A stretch of DNA of 64,000 nt from Fulvitalea axinellae (GTDB lineage: Bacteria; Bacteroidota; Bacteroidia; Cytophagales; Cyclobacteriaceae): NCBI RefSeq assembly GCF_036492835.1, contig NZ_AP025314.1, forward strand, positions 3,018,010-3,082,009, in the 5' to 3' direction. The translations under genes and the position numbers were made by a program. The stretch's first letter is position 1. Every line of letters begins with the position of its first letter. A model generated the notes under the pieces. It saw only the letters and a program-made list of their open reading frames with translations. It was not told the origin of the DNA and searched no databases. Shown here piece after piece: positions 54,038 through 63,204 of this stretch.

Positions 54038-54766
54038 TTAACGTCCTCGATCGTAACCGCCCAAAACAGGCACCGAACTTTTCTTGGTTCTAAAACTTAA
54101 AGTGTCCCCCAACACCGGTCCCCTATCATTAATTCCTAAAAGCGTATAAGAATAATCGGTATCCGGACGCAACCCTGTCGCATCGCCGGTTAATACGCCG
54201 AATGTATTTTTAACTTTTATTTGCTTAGGTTCGTTTTCTTTTCCTTTTTCCCAAATCGAAAAGGTCAATGTGGCTTTTCCCGCATTGCGATAATTTTTCA
54301 GAAAGCCACTAAGCATAGCCGTACTTTCCGAAATAAAAACCGGCCCATCCGTACGCAACTCCAGAACCTTAATCTCGGATTCCGCTAACGTTTTGACGTT
54401 CATAATATCGCCTTCCATCCGAAACCCTTTGTCTTCCACATAAGAGACAAAAGCGTAAACCGTCTCCGGTTTAAGCAAGCCGATTTTCGCCTTCAATCTT
54501 CGGGTTTCTAAATCCACTTTTCCTTTTATAACTCTACATCCCCGATCTTTCTTTCCCCACTCCCAAATGTAAAAACCGCCCTCTACCAACACTTCGTTCT
54601 TGGCCCCTTTTATCCGTCCCGCCAACTCTACCTCATTCGCCGAAGCAGATACGGCTTTGAGCGTTTCGACTTTCAAACTATCCTGCGACGTTTTTGCCGT
54701 AGGACGTCCGCATGTACAGAAAAACAGAGCTAACGCAAAACAAAACACAAAATGATACCTAGTCAT
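54038..54766 (-). CDS. Lipoprotein with two FN3-like domains
   Basis: A 242-residue lipoprotein: signal peptide with Cys17 and Cys19 (FFCTCGRP), then two beta-sandwich repeats of about 100 residues. The second has TAMLSGFLKNYRNAGKATLT, FSIWEKGKENEP, GLRPDTDYSYTLLGINDRGP and GDTLSFRT. The order F-IWEKG...L-P-T-Y-Y...D-G...SF-T is the same as in the FN3-like domains of the beta-helix lipoprotein at 29138, so the two share a domain family. Function unknown. It is divergent from the second LamG-wHTH regulator across about 790 bp. Confidence 0.7.
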   Translation of the reverse strand: MTRYHFVFCFALALFFCTCGRPTAKTSQDSLKVETLKAVSASANEVELAGRIKGAKNEVLVEGGFYIWEWGKKDRGCRVIKGKVDLETRRLKAKIGLLKPETVYAFVSYVEDKGFRMEGDIMNVKTLAESEIKVLELRTDGPVFISESTAMLSGFLKNYRNAGKATLTFSIWEKGKENEPKQIKVKNTFGVLTGDATGLRPDTDYSYTLLGINDRGPVLGDTLSFRTKKSSVPVLGGYDRGR

Positions 54767-55560
54767 CTTATTGCCAATTTTCAGTTTTCAATTATTCAGC
54801 CCAGGTTTCCGGAATTAAAATCAAGGAGTAATTCGTCTACAGATATTTAAGGCTTGAACTTTATTCGAATAAAACTTTGAGCAAAGCCTAACTACATTCC
54901 GAAAAAATTCATATTCAAAACAACCCTTTTATATGTGAAGCAAAAGTAACAAAACACAGGGTAACAGAGGTGATACAAAAAACATTAACCGATATGCTTA
55001 AAGAGTCATAAATCACTTATCGAAAAAAATTAACCCGAATAAACACATAAAGCGGAATTCAATTAGAGTTAATGAAACAAAACACTAATTAACAATCACA
55101 TATATGATATAAAAAAAGTTTTTTAATCCTGAAATTAACCGAAACCAAAATGAATTCACCGATTAATTTATTTATCATTCAGATTATTCGCTTATCATTT
55201 TTTTCATACTTTATAAGAGATATAAACGCTATCAAAAACCAAATAATCAAGCTCCCCCTCTTGTAGCACCTCGGTACTAAAACAAAACGAAAAAGCTTCT
55301 AAATTCACATAAAAAAGGGGGTGAAAGCGCTTTGCGAGACGTTTTCAAATTTACTGTTTCTATTTTGAAACTCTGCAAATTAAAAATATCTTTGGCTCAA
55401 CACCAGCGAGCTAACTTCGTTTCAGCACATTTGCCACAAGCGTTTTTATCAGACAATTAACCTAACGACCGAACATTTTACAACGCCAAATCGCAAATAC
55501 AAAAGCGATCGAAATTACGATACCGCTCAGCCACTCAACTTGCCAGACTACGCACCGATT
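54767..55560. other. Long AT-rich intergenic region before the second LamG-wHTH regulator
   Basis: About 790 bp without a supportable gene on either strand. It holds the perfect promoter at 55364-55394. TTGCG (55332) and TTTTC (55342), lying just upstream of that promoter, loosely resemble the halves of the repeat near 48.17 kb. The remaining AT-rich stretch (54.9-55.3 kb) shows nothing that I recognise. Confidence 0.5.
55364..55394 (+). promoter_or_regulatory. Perfect Bacteroidota promoter of the second LamG-wHTH regulator gene
   Basis: TTTG (55364-55367), exactly 19 nt, then TATCTTTG (55387-55394), an exact TAnnTTTG. Transcription would start near 55401 and leave a leader of about 160 nt. 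Confidence 0.75.
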
Positions 55561-57549
55561 ATGAGAATTTTTACGATTACAGCTCTATTCGTTTTTTGTC
55601 ATTTAGTCTCATTTGCCGACCCAGTAAACAAGGAAAACGCCACGGACCAAGCTATTGGAAAGTGCTATGAACTGAAACAACCCGGTGATGCGGTGGACAT
55701 GGGGACAGTCGGATTCGAAAACGAATTTCACCTCTCTTTCTGGATCAAAGCGGGCTCCATCGACGGGTATATTCCGAATATTTTTTTCTTCGAAGACCTT
55801 TTTATTTTCGGACTAAATCAGCGTGACCGAAACTTCAGAATCTTTAGTTTCAACAGGAATTATATGCCCACCTTTCGCAATACGGCGATTAGAGAGCATT
55901 CCTGGCAACATTTGATCGTATGCTACGCCAAAGACTCACTGACCCTTTTCCAAAACGGAATAAAAAAAGGCTCTTTGCATTATCCACTCCCCAAATCAAA
56001 CAGATCCAGACTAAAGTTTGGCGGATATTACGAAAGCGGTTTTTATAAATGGAAAATAGCGAAACCGATGTTCGTTGCTGAAGCAATTACAGATGAACAG
56101 GCTTACGCATTATATTCAAAAACAAAACTTAAACACGACCTAAAACGTGGCTTATCCTTTTTTTCGGGTCGCGATAAAGACGGTTTTACAAAAGCATTTG
56201 GAGCGGAAGTAGCAAACAAGCTCTGGGAGGCTTCAGGTGATGGAAAATCCGGGTATCTTAATATTCCTAGAGACAATAAAGTTTTTCCGAAAATCAGTAA
56301 TGTCCGTTCTGGAAATTCCGGAACAGTCTGCCTTTGGGTCCTACCCGTTACAGAGCAAGACTCTGTAAAAAAAACATATTCCAGAGGCGCTCTTTTTAAC
56401 ATAGATAATGCGTTTCGGATAAGCTTAGTCAACCAACGTTCACTATCGTTTATCCCGTTCGCATCCGGTAACACTACCCACACGTCAAGACTTCCTATTT
56501 CCAAGAATTACCCCAGCCATTTTGCCATTACCTTTTCGGAGCACGGAAACGCCACTTTCTATTTCAATGGAATATTGGTAACCCGGGCTCCAATCGGAAT
56601 TTTCACACCATTTCCGAAAGCCGAGGTGGAAATTGGAACAGATTATTGGGAATTCGATTTTGAGGGAAAAATCTACGATGTCGGCTATTGGACTCGGGAA
56701 CTAAGCAAGCGTGAAATCTTCGAATTATACTCTTATCCCGAAGCCTCAACTGATCTACTTCAAGAAGAAGCCAAAGTAACCACAAATGAGACATCAACCC
56801 ATGTTGTCATAACTGTTATTTTGATTATGCTAATTCTTGTAATCGCATATTGGTCCAACCGATTAACAAACAATAAGCAAAAGAAAAATAGAGCCAAAAA
56901 ATCTGATGTAACCCCGAAAACAAAACGCCCTGCGAAGCGACAAGAAAGCGGACACAAACACAAAATCAAGTTACTCGGCCCATTGGAGGTTTTGAATTCA
57001 GAGCAGGAAAACGCCGTCACGAATATGCCCCCAAAACTGAAGGAAATATTCGCGTTTATCCTTTTGAGAAGTATAGAAAACAGGCCTGTTCGCACCGCGG
57101 AGCTTCATGATATTTTCTGGCCGAATTATTCGCACCAAAAAAGCAAAAACAACAGAAGCGTATCTATACGGAGAATCCGCGAGACGCTGGAAAATAGCCC
57201 TTACGTTAAACTGGTCTATGACAGAGCGGGACTCTGGACCGTAATCTGCGACGATTACGAGACATGCGATTTCGCAGAACTCCGGGAACTGATCCGCAAC
57301 GGAAATCCAGAATACCTGAAACTGATAACGGGAATATTGGAACGGGGAAAATTCTTCCCTTCGGAAAAATACCAATCACTGAGGCCGTTTAGGTTGGAAT
57401 TAAACGAATTGCTCAGACATTGTTTCGAAACTTTGAAAAAATCTACAAGCCAACTCGACCAAAAAGAACGTGCCCGCCTTTTGGAAGCAATGCTTCTGCA
57501 CGACCCTGGCTTCAAGGCCTGCGAAGAAGCGCTAAACGCCGTTTCCTAA
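55561..57549 (+). CDS. Transmembrane one-component regulator: two LamG-like domains, TM helix, SARP-like winged helix
   Basis: A 662-residue protein with a signal peptide (MRIFTITALFVFCHLVSFAD). It has two concanavalin/LamG-like domains (about 30-180: FHLSFWIKAGSIDGY, LIVCYAKDSLTLFQNGIKKG; about 215-390: CLWVLPVTEQDSVKK, FAITFSEHGNATFYFNGILV, FEGKIYDVGYWTRELSKREI), a TM helix (about 412-432, VVITVILIMLILVIAYW), a basic linker, then a winged helix (about 467-570: HKIKLLGPLEVLN, LKEIFAFILLRSIENRPVRT, ELHDIFWPNYS, RSVSIRRIRETLE) and a helical C-terminus. I chose ATG 55561; a frame to 55540 adds seven residues ahead of the signal peptide. It has the same architecture as the 46000-48078 product. 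Confidence 0.75.
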   Translation: MRIFTITALFVFCHLVSFADPVNKENATDQAIGKCYELKQPGDAVDMGTVGFENEFHLSFWIKAGSIDGYIPNIFFFEDLFIFGLNQRDRNFRIFSFNRNYMPTFRNTAIREHSWQHLIVCYAKDSLTLFQNGIKKGSLHYPLPKSNRSRLKFGGYYESGFYKWKIAKPMFVAEAITDEQAYALYSKTKLKHDLKRGLSFFSGRDKDGFTKAFGAEVANKLWEASGDGKSGYLNIPRDNKVFPKISNVRSGNSGTVCLWVLPVTEQDSVKKTYSRGALFNIDNAFRISLVNQRSLSFIPFASGNTTHTSRLPISKNYPSHFAITFSEHGNATFYFNGILVTRAPIGIFTPFPKAEVEIGTDYWEFDFEGKIYDVGYWTRELSKREIFELYSYPEASTDLLQEEAKVTTNETSTHVVITVILIMLILVIAYWSNRLTNNKQKKNRAKKSDVTPKTKRPAKRQESGHKHKIKLLGPLEVLNSEQENAVTNMPPKLKEIFAFILLRSIENRPVRTAELHDIFWPNYSHQKSKNNRSVSIRRIRETLENSPYVKLVYDRAGLWTVICDDYETCDFAELRELIRNGNPEYLKLITGILERGKFFPSEKYQSLRPFRLELNELLRHCFETLKKSTSQLDQKERARLLEAMLLHDPGFKACEEALNAVS

Positions 57550-57569
57550 GACAAAATCGTATTTTAATC

Positions 57570-60287
57570 TCACTTGGCCGAAGCTCTCCGCCGTTCTTGC
57601 CGGTATTCGGACGGGCTTTGACCAAAACGTTTCCGGAAACAACGCCCGAAATACTTCACGTCCGAAAACCCGACCGCATTGGCGATTTCACCTACCGGCA
57701 ACGCCGTTACCGTAAGCATCTCGCCTGCCTTTTCCAGACGGATATTTCGAATCAACTCAACGACAGTCTGCCCGCTTTCGGCTTTCACCTTCTTGTAAAG
57801 CGACGACTGGCTCATGGCCATGGCCTCCGCCAACTGCGCCACTCCAAACTCCCCTTCCGACACATTCCGCAAGGCAATTCCCCTGACTTTATCCAATAAA
57901 TCAGAGTCACGACTCGCCGATTCTAGGCCAATCGCTTTTTCTTGATCTCGATATTCTTCGGCCTCTTTTTTATTCCAAAAAAGAAAAATAAAGACTACTA
58001 TCCCGATCAATGAAAATATCACTATAACAACTCGATGCTCAACAAGAAACGGGCTGTCATCAATCGTCAAACGCACCGAATTCATCGGACCGACAACACC
58101 GTTTCTTTTCACTGCCCGAAATTGGATTTTGGTGATTTCCGAATCTAAAGATCGCAAAGAAAAAGAAGTCGCTTTATAAGGCAAATCAGTCCATGTCGTA
58201 TCTCCTTTTCCAAAAAATCGATATTCGATTCCACATCGGTTTCCGTCGCTGAAACACATTCCTTTCAGGTCGATATCCAATCGAGAATTCGGGCTAATAT
58301 GATAGCTCCCAACTGAATCGGGAAAGACTTGCTTATTGTCGGTTTTTATCGCCGAAATCCCTACATACGGCAGAGCTGTATTCTCAGAAAAATCCAATGG
58401 ATGGAAATAATTAAACCCTTCGGAACCCCCAAAAAAGAACCAGCCGTCCGAACAGGCCAAAGAAGCCCCGATTTTGAACGATTCGCTTTGCAAGCCGTCT
58501 TTACGGCTGTATTTTCTGATCAAATTTCCGTCCGCCCCAAAACGCAACAGCCCCCGGCCTCCGGCCCATAGTTCTCCTTTTCCGAAGGCCAAGGATTCGA
58601 TATCGTTATCCTCCATTTCGGGCGTATTTCCCGAATGGTATATTTTATAATTAGGCTTACCGCTTTTTCCAAAAACCAACCGAGTCAAACCTCCTCCAAT
58701 CGTCCCAACCCAAAGCGTATCCTTCGCCGTTTTTACGATCGGCCAACAATAATCGGCGCCCAAACCGTCGGCTTTGCCGTAAAAGTCCGTCAACTCTCTG
58801 GTCTTCGCATTTATGGCAAAAATCCCTTTGTCGCGGGTCGAAAACCAGACTTTCCCGCTAAGCGAATCTGCGTAGCAATAGTTTAGCGCCAAACTCGGCA
58901 GTGTTTTCCGGTCCAACGGCTCAAGCCCTTCGCCCGAAGGATCCGCCAGATAAACGCCAGAAGTATAACCTGTCAGCCAGACTTTACCGTTTTCAGTCCA
59001 GCACAAACCGATTATGTTTCTACCTTCCAAAATACGTTTGTCGGATTCCAACGCTTTTCCGTCTTCAGAAAAAGCCAACACAAACACGCCCAAATTCCTG
59101 CTTGACACCCAAAGCGTATTTCGCTTGGGCAAATACAGCAGATCGGAAATATGGGCTTTCGACAAAGCGGAAATCCGGGAAGTCAGATAATCTATATTCT
59201 CAAACCGCCCTTTTTCTTTATCGAACAAAGCCAAACCCGTACGCGTCCCGACCCAAACTTTTCCTCCTTTGCCTTCGGCAAAAGCGGAGATATATTTGTT
59301 CGGCAACCCTTCTTTCGGCGAAAGCCGGAAATCATGCCGAAAGGGTTTATAAAAGCTCAAGCCTCCGCCCGACGTCCCTACCCAAACCATTCCCGACCGA
59401 TCGGCAAAAAGGCAATTCGCCCTGTTGTTTGCCAAGCGCTTTTCTTTGGGAATATCTTCTGGCGATGTCACACTCAGCACTTCCGACTCTCCACTCGCCA
59501 AATCAAAAATCTCGCAACCTGCGGAGCCGCTAATCCAAGCATTTCCGTTTTCAGATATTATATCAGAAGGAAAAAATTTCAACTTTCGTCGCGCTACCGA
59601 TTCCACTTTTCCATTTCCCCAAACATACAGACGATCCCGATCACAAAGCAGATATTTACCTTCGCCGACAGGAAGAATCCTCTGGATTTTCAGACTCGGA
59701 TCAATACCTAAATCCACTATACTATCGGAGGAAAAGCGCTGGGGAATGCCCGAAGCGGAAAGCGAAATTATATCGCCGGATACCGTTCGTGACAAATCCC
59801 GAATATCGTTTTGAGCCAATGCGCTTTCTTCGGCCAAATAATGGCGGATTCCGGTATTTTCTATCTTAAAAACTCCTTCGCCGTACGTCGCCACCCAGAT
59901 ATCACCCGATTTGTCTTCTTCAATATCGCTGATGGTCGCCGTTCCCAATCCGGGCAATTCCATTCGGAAAAACCGTTCGCTTTCGCCATTGAAATATCCG
60001 AAACCGCTACCGTGGATATACGCCCAAATCCGATCACGGGAATCAACACAAATCGTCTTGATTCTGTTACCGGGCAAACCTACACTATCGCCGGGAGTAT
60101 GGCGAAAAGTCCGTAACACGTCTCCGTCATAGCGCTGTAAACCGTTGTGAGTGGCAATCCAGAGAAAACCTTGGCTGTCTTGATCAATATCGAGTACGTC
60201 GCTGTGGGCCACGCCATCGTTTACGCCCAAATGGCTGAATACCGGCACTTGGCCCAGCAAGAGAATAAGCGAAAAAATCAGTCCCAT
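57570..60287 (-). CDS. Propeller/Y_Y_Y sensor fused through a TM helix to an AraC-type regulator, no kinase
   Basis: A protein of about 905 residues with a signal peptide (MGLIFSLILLLGQVPVFS), two seven-bladed periplasmic propellers built of Reg_prop repeats (SDVLDIDQDSQGFLWIATHN, GKVWVGTRTGLALFD, KDTLWVGTIGGGLTRL), a Y_Y_Y domain (IEYRFFGKGDTTWTDLPYKA), one TM helix (about residue 755, VVIVIFSLIGIVVFIFLFW) and a C-terminal AraC HTH pair (FGVAQLAEAMAMSQSSLYKK; VGEIANAVGFSDVKYFGRCF). Hybrid two-component systems of Bacteroidota have the same sensor but carry kinase, receiver and AraC modules; here kinase and receiver are missing. I chose ATG 60287 because the frame to 60371 adds a non-signal segment. 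It is divergent from the GH2 gene and probably controls it. Confidence 0.88.
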   Translation of the reverse strand: MGLIFSLILLLGQVPVFSHLGVNDGVAHSDVLDIDQDSQGFLWIATHNGLQRYDGDVLRTFRHTPGDSVGLPGNRIKTICVDSRDRIWAYIHGSGFGYFNGESERFFRMELPGLGTATISDIEEDKSGDIWVATYGEGVFKIENTGIRHYLAEESALAQNDIRDLSRTVSGDIISLSASGIPQRFSSDSIVDLGIDPSLKIQRILPVGEGKYLLCDRDRLYVWGNGKVESVARRKLKFFPSDIISENGNAWISGSAGCEIFDLASGESEVLSVTSPEDIPKEKRLANNRANCLFADRSGMVWVGTSGGGLSFYKPFRHDFRLSPKEGLPNKYISAFAEGKGGKVWVGTRTGLALFDKEKGRFENIDYLTSRISALSKAHISDLLYLPKRNTLWVSSRNLGVFVLAFSEDGKALESDKRILEGRNIIGLCWTENGKVWLTGYTSGVYLADPSGEGLEPLDRKTLPSLALNYCYADSLSGKVWFSTRDKGIFAINAKTRELTDFYGKADGLGADYCWPIVKTAKDTLWVGTIGGGLTRLVFGKSGKPNYKIYHSGNTPEMEDNDIESLAFGKGELWAGGRGLLRFGADGNLIRKYSRKDGLQSESFKIGASLACSDGWFFFGGSEGFNYFHPLDFSENTALPYVGISAIKTDNKQVFPDSVGSYHISPNSRLDIDLKGMCFSDGNRCGIEYRFFGKGDTTWTDLPYKATSFSLRSLDSEITKIQFRAVKRNGVVGPMNSVRLTIDDSPFLVEHRVVIVIFSLIGIVVFIFLFWNKKEAEEYRDQEKAIGLESASRDSDLLDKVRGIALRNVSEGEFGVAQLAEAMAMSQSSLYKKVKAESGQTVVELIRNIRLEKAGEMLTVTALPVGEIANAVGFSDVKYFGRCFRKRFGQSPSEYRQERRRASAK

Positions 60288-60499
60288 CAAACACGGTTTT
60301 TCCTCGGAAACATGGGGGCAATATCGGTAAAACGGCAGACAAATCCTTCGGCATACGTCTTCAGAGGCCATTTTACGGATATGTCACCCCTATTTTCACA
60401 ATTCGGCATCCCGGTATTTCTTCCCGTTTCGTCTTCTTGCCTTTGTCTTCCCCGCAGATTCGGGATTATATTTTTCGATCAAAAAGCTTCTTCCAAAAT

Positions 60500-63061
60500 A
60501 TGACAAAAGCAGTCCGATTTACACTCCGCCTTTGCTTTGCGCTGACATTTTACGCCATTTCGGCCTACGGCCAAAGCCAATCCGCACCCGGCTTACCGAT
60601 AAACTTCGACCACGGCTGGAAATTTATTCTGGACGATATCGCCGAAGCCAAATCGTCTGATTACAATGACAAAAAATGGCGTTCGCTGGATCTTCCGCAC
60701 GATTGGTCGGTGGAAGGCGAATATTCCAACGGCCCAAATACCGAATGGAGAACCGGCTACCTGCCGGCTGGTGTAGGCTGGTACCGCAAGACTTTTAAAA
60801 CGAATAAAAGCTGGAAAGACAAACACGTAGCCATCCTTTTCGACGGCGTATATATGAACAGCGAAGTATGGATCAACGGTCATTATCTCGGCAAGCGCCC
60901 TTACGGGTACATAGGCTTTGAATACGACCTTACTCCATATCTGCGCTCCGGCAAAAATGTGATCGCCGTGCGCGTAGACCGCTCCGATTCCTATTCGGAC
61001 CGTTGGTATCCGGGCTCGGGGATTTACCGCCATGTATGGCTCAACGTAAAAAGCCCCGCGCATATCAAAACTTGGGGCGTCTATTTCCGCCACCAACCGA
61101 CGGAAAACAACACCGCCAAGGTTAAGGCCACTTACGATATCGTAAACAAAAGCGATAAGCCGAAAAACATCTCGGTAAAAACAGTGCTTAAAAACCCCGA
61201 CGGAAAAACCGTAGCCCAGAGCACTGACATTTTCAAGATCGGACCGGAAGAGGAAAAACCTTTCGATTTTGATTCCGAAGTAAAAAATCCGCAACGCTGG
61301 TCGCCCGAAAATCCAAACCTGTATACGCTCAAGGTCTTTCTTTCTGAAAATGGAAAAACCACCGATTACGCCGAGCGGAAAGTCGGTATCCGCGATATTT
61401 CTTTCAGTCCCAAAGACGGATTCCGCCTAAACGGACAACGCCTTAAAATCAAAGGCGTCTGCACCCACCACGACGCCGGCCCCGTTGGCGCCGCTGTGCC
61501 TGAGGACGTTTGGCTTCGCCGACTGAAACTATTGAAAAGTATGGGTTGCAATGCCGTAAGGACGGCGCATAATCCTTTCGCTCCCGAGTTCTATCGCATG
61601 TGCGACGAACTGGGCCTGATGGTTATGGACGAGTCCTTCGACGGCTGGGAGCGAAATAAAACCCGTGCCGGCTACGGAAATTTCTTCGAAGAGTGGGCCG
61701 TCCGTGACCTTTCCGATTTTATCCGCCGTGACCGCTCGCACCCCAGCGTGATAATTTGGAGCATCGGCAACGAAGTGCCTGGCGCCACGCTCAAGACCCA
61801 GAAAATGCTGGTGGACATCTGCCACAACCTCGACCCCACCCGCCCCGTGACACAAGGCGGACACAGCCCTTCCAGAAAAGAAACCACGAACCTAAACACC
61901 CAAGGCCATCTCGATATAAAGGGATTCAACGGAAGCGCCGAACACCGCAACACGCTTGAGGACTACCATGCCCGACACCCGAAAGTGCCGATGATCGGGA
62001 CGGAATTGCCGCACACTTACCAAACCCGGGGCGTTTACCGAAGCAACACGCATTATCGCCGTCAGCACTTTCCGGCCATGTGGGAACAGACACGAACCTA
62101 TGGCGGAAAACCGCTGGACGAAGATTTCAAGAAACGGATATTCCTCAAAGATGATCTAGCCTCCGAAGAGTTCTTTCCTGAAGAAACCCAGACACACTAT
62201 TACCAAGACGGCAACAGTATTCCGATTCCAAACAACAAGCCTTTCGCCAAGCATTTGTATTACCAATCGTCATACGACAATGCCTTTGTCCGTTGCTCGG
62301 CCCGCGAATCTTGGAACCGGACGGAACGCTTCGACTTTATGTTGGGCGAATTCCGTTGGGGGAGCTTCGATTATCTTGGCGAAACCAACGAATGGCCCTC
62401 TCGCTTCGCCAATTTCGGCGTGATCGATATCTGTGGTTTTCCCAAAGACGCTTTCTACCTCTATCAAAGCATGTGGACCGACAAACCGATGGTACATCTG
62501 CTTCCGCACTGGACACATCCCGGAAAAGAAGGAAAAGCTGTACCCGTTGTGGCTTATACTAACTGCGATTCGGTTAGCCTGAGCTTAAACGGAAAATCAC
62601 TAGGTACAAAAGCTTACAAAAAGAATGACCTGAAGTGGTTAGTCCCTTATAAAAAAGGAACATTAACAGCCACAGCCTACCGCCAAGGCAAGGCCGTAGC
62701 CACCGATTCCGTCCGGACCGCTGACCAGGCTAAAAAGATCCGATTGACGGCCGACAAAACAGAAACCCTAGCCGACGGTCGGTCCGTAATCCATTACACT
62801 ATAGACATCACCGACGAGCGGGGCACTCTCTGCCCGATGGCTTCCAACGAGGTCACGTTCGATATAAAAGGCCCCGCCCGCCTTATCGGCGTAGACAACG
62901 GTGATCCGCTGGATCTGTCACGATATAAGGTTCCCCGCCGTCGGGCTTTCCGTGGCAAGTGTCTTTTAATGGTCCAAAGTACCGGGAGGAAAGGAAAGAT
63001 TGTGGTCGAAGCAAGCTCGGACGGGTTGGAATCCGGAATGGTTATCGTTTTTGCGAAATAA
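60500..63061 (+). CDS. Glycoside hydrolase family 2 beta-galactosidase-like enzyme, secreted
   Basis: An enzyme of about 853 residues with a signal peptide (ending AISAYGQ). The GH2 jelly roll (FDHGWKFILDDIAEA, RSLDLPHDWSVEGEY, GVGWYRKTF), Ig-like domain and TIM barrel are in order. The acid/base is Glu425 in IWSIGNEV and the nucleophile is Glu502 in MIGTELP. Extra beta domains at the C-terminus carry GDPLDLSRYKVPRRRAFRGK. The family removes beta-galactosyl or related sugars; the exact substrate cannot be told. I chose ATG 60500 (MTKAVRFTLRLCF); the frame to 60437 adds 21 residues before the signal. It is divergent from the propeller-AraC regulator. Confidence 0.92.
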   Translation: MTKAVRFTLRLCFALTFYAISAYGQSQSAPGLPINFDHGWKFILDDIAEAKSSDYNDKKWRSLDLPHDWSVEGEYSNGPNTEWRTGYLPAGVGWYRKTFKTNKSWKDKHVAILFDGVYMNSEVWINGHYLGKRPYGYIGFEYDLTPYLRSGKNVIAVRVDRSDSYSDRWYPGSGIYRHVWLNVKSPAHIKTWGVYFRHQPTENNTAKVKATYDIVNKSDKPKNISVKTVLKNPDGKTVAQSTDIFKIGPEEEKPFDFDSEVKNPQRWSPENPNLYTLKVFLSENGKTTDYAERKVGIRDISFSPKDGFRLNGQRLKIKGVCTHHDAGPVGAAVPEDVWLRRLKLLKSMGCNAVRTAHNPFAPEFYRMCDELGLMVMDESFDGWERNKTRAGYGNFFEEWAVRDLSDFIRRDRSHPSVIIWSIGNEVPGATLKTQKMLVDICHNLDPTRPVTQGGHSPSRKETTNLNTQGHLDIKGFNGSAEHRNTLEDYHARHPKVPMIGTELPHTYQTRGVYRSNTHYRRQHFPAMWEQTRTYGGKPLDEDFKKRIFLKDDLASEEFFPEETQTHYYQDGNSIPIPNNKPFAKHLYYQSSYDNAFVRCSARESWNRTERFDFMLGEFRWGSFDYLGETNEWPSRFANFGVIDICGFPKDAFYLYQSMWTDKPMVHLLPHWTHPGKEGKAVPVVAYTNCDSVSLSLNGKSLGTKAYKKNDLKWLVPYKKGTLTATAYRQGKAVATDSVRTADQAKKIRLTADKTETLADGRSVIHYTIDITDERGTLCPMASNEVTFDIKGPARLIGVDNGDPLDLSRYKVPRRRAFRGKCLLMVQSTGRKGKIVVEASSDGLESGMVIVFAK

Positions 63062-63069
63062 CCGCTTGA

Positions 63070-63096
63070 AAAAGGCGTCGCACCGTGACGCCTTTT
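63070..63096 (+). terminator. Terminator after the GH2 gene
   Basis: AAAAGGCGTC pairs with GACGCCTTTT (10 bp, 7-nt loop), followed by CCATTTTCTCC. It lies 9 bp beyond the stop. Confidence 0.8.
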
Positions 63097-63204
63097 CCAT
63101 TTTCTCCTCCATTCATTGAATAGACACCAAAACCTCTTCTCGAATAATTCGAACCTCCCCACTCCTTAGCCTGTTGCCTTTTTGTAGCAATTCAGACTAT
63201 AAAC

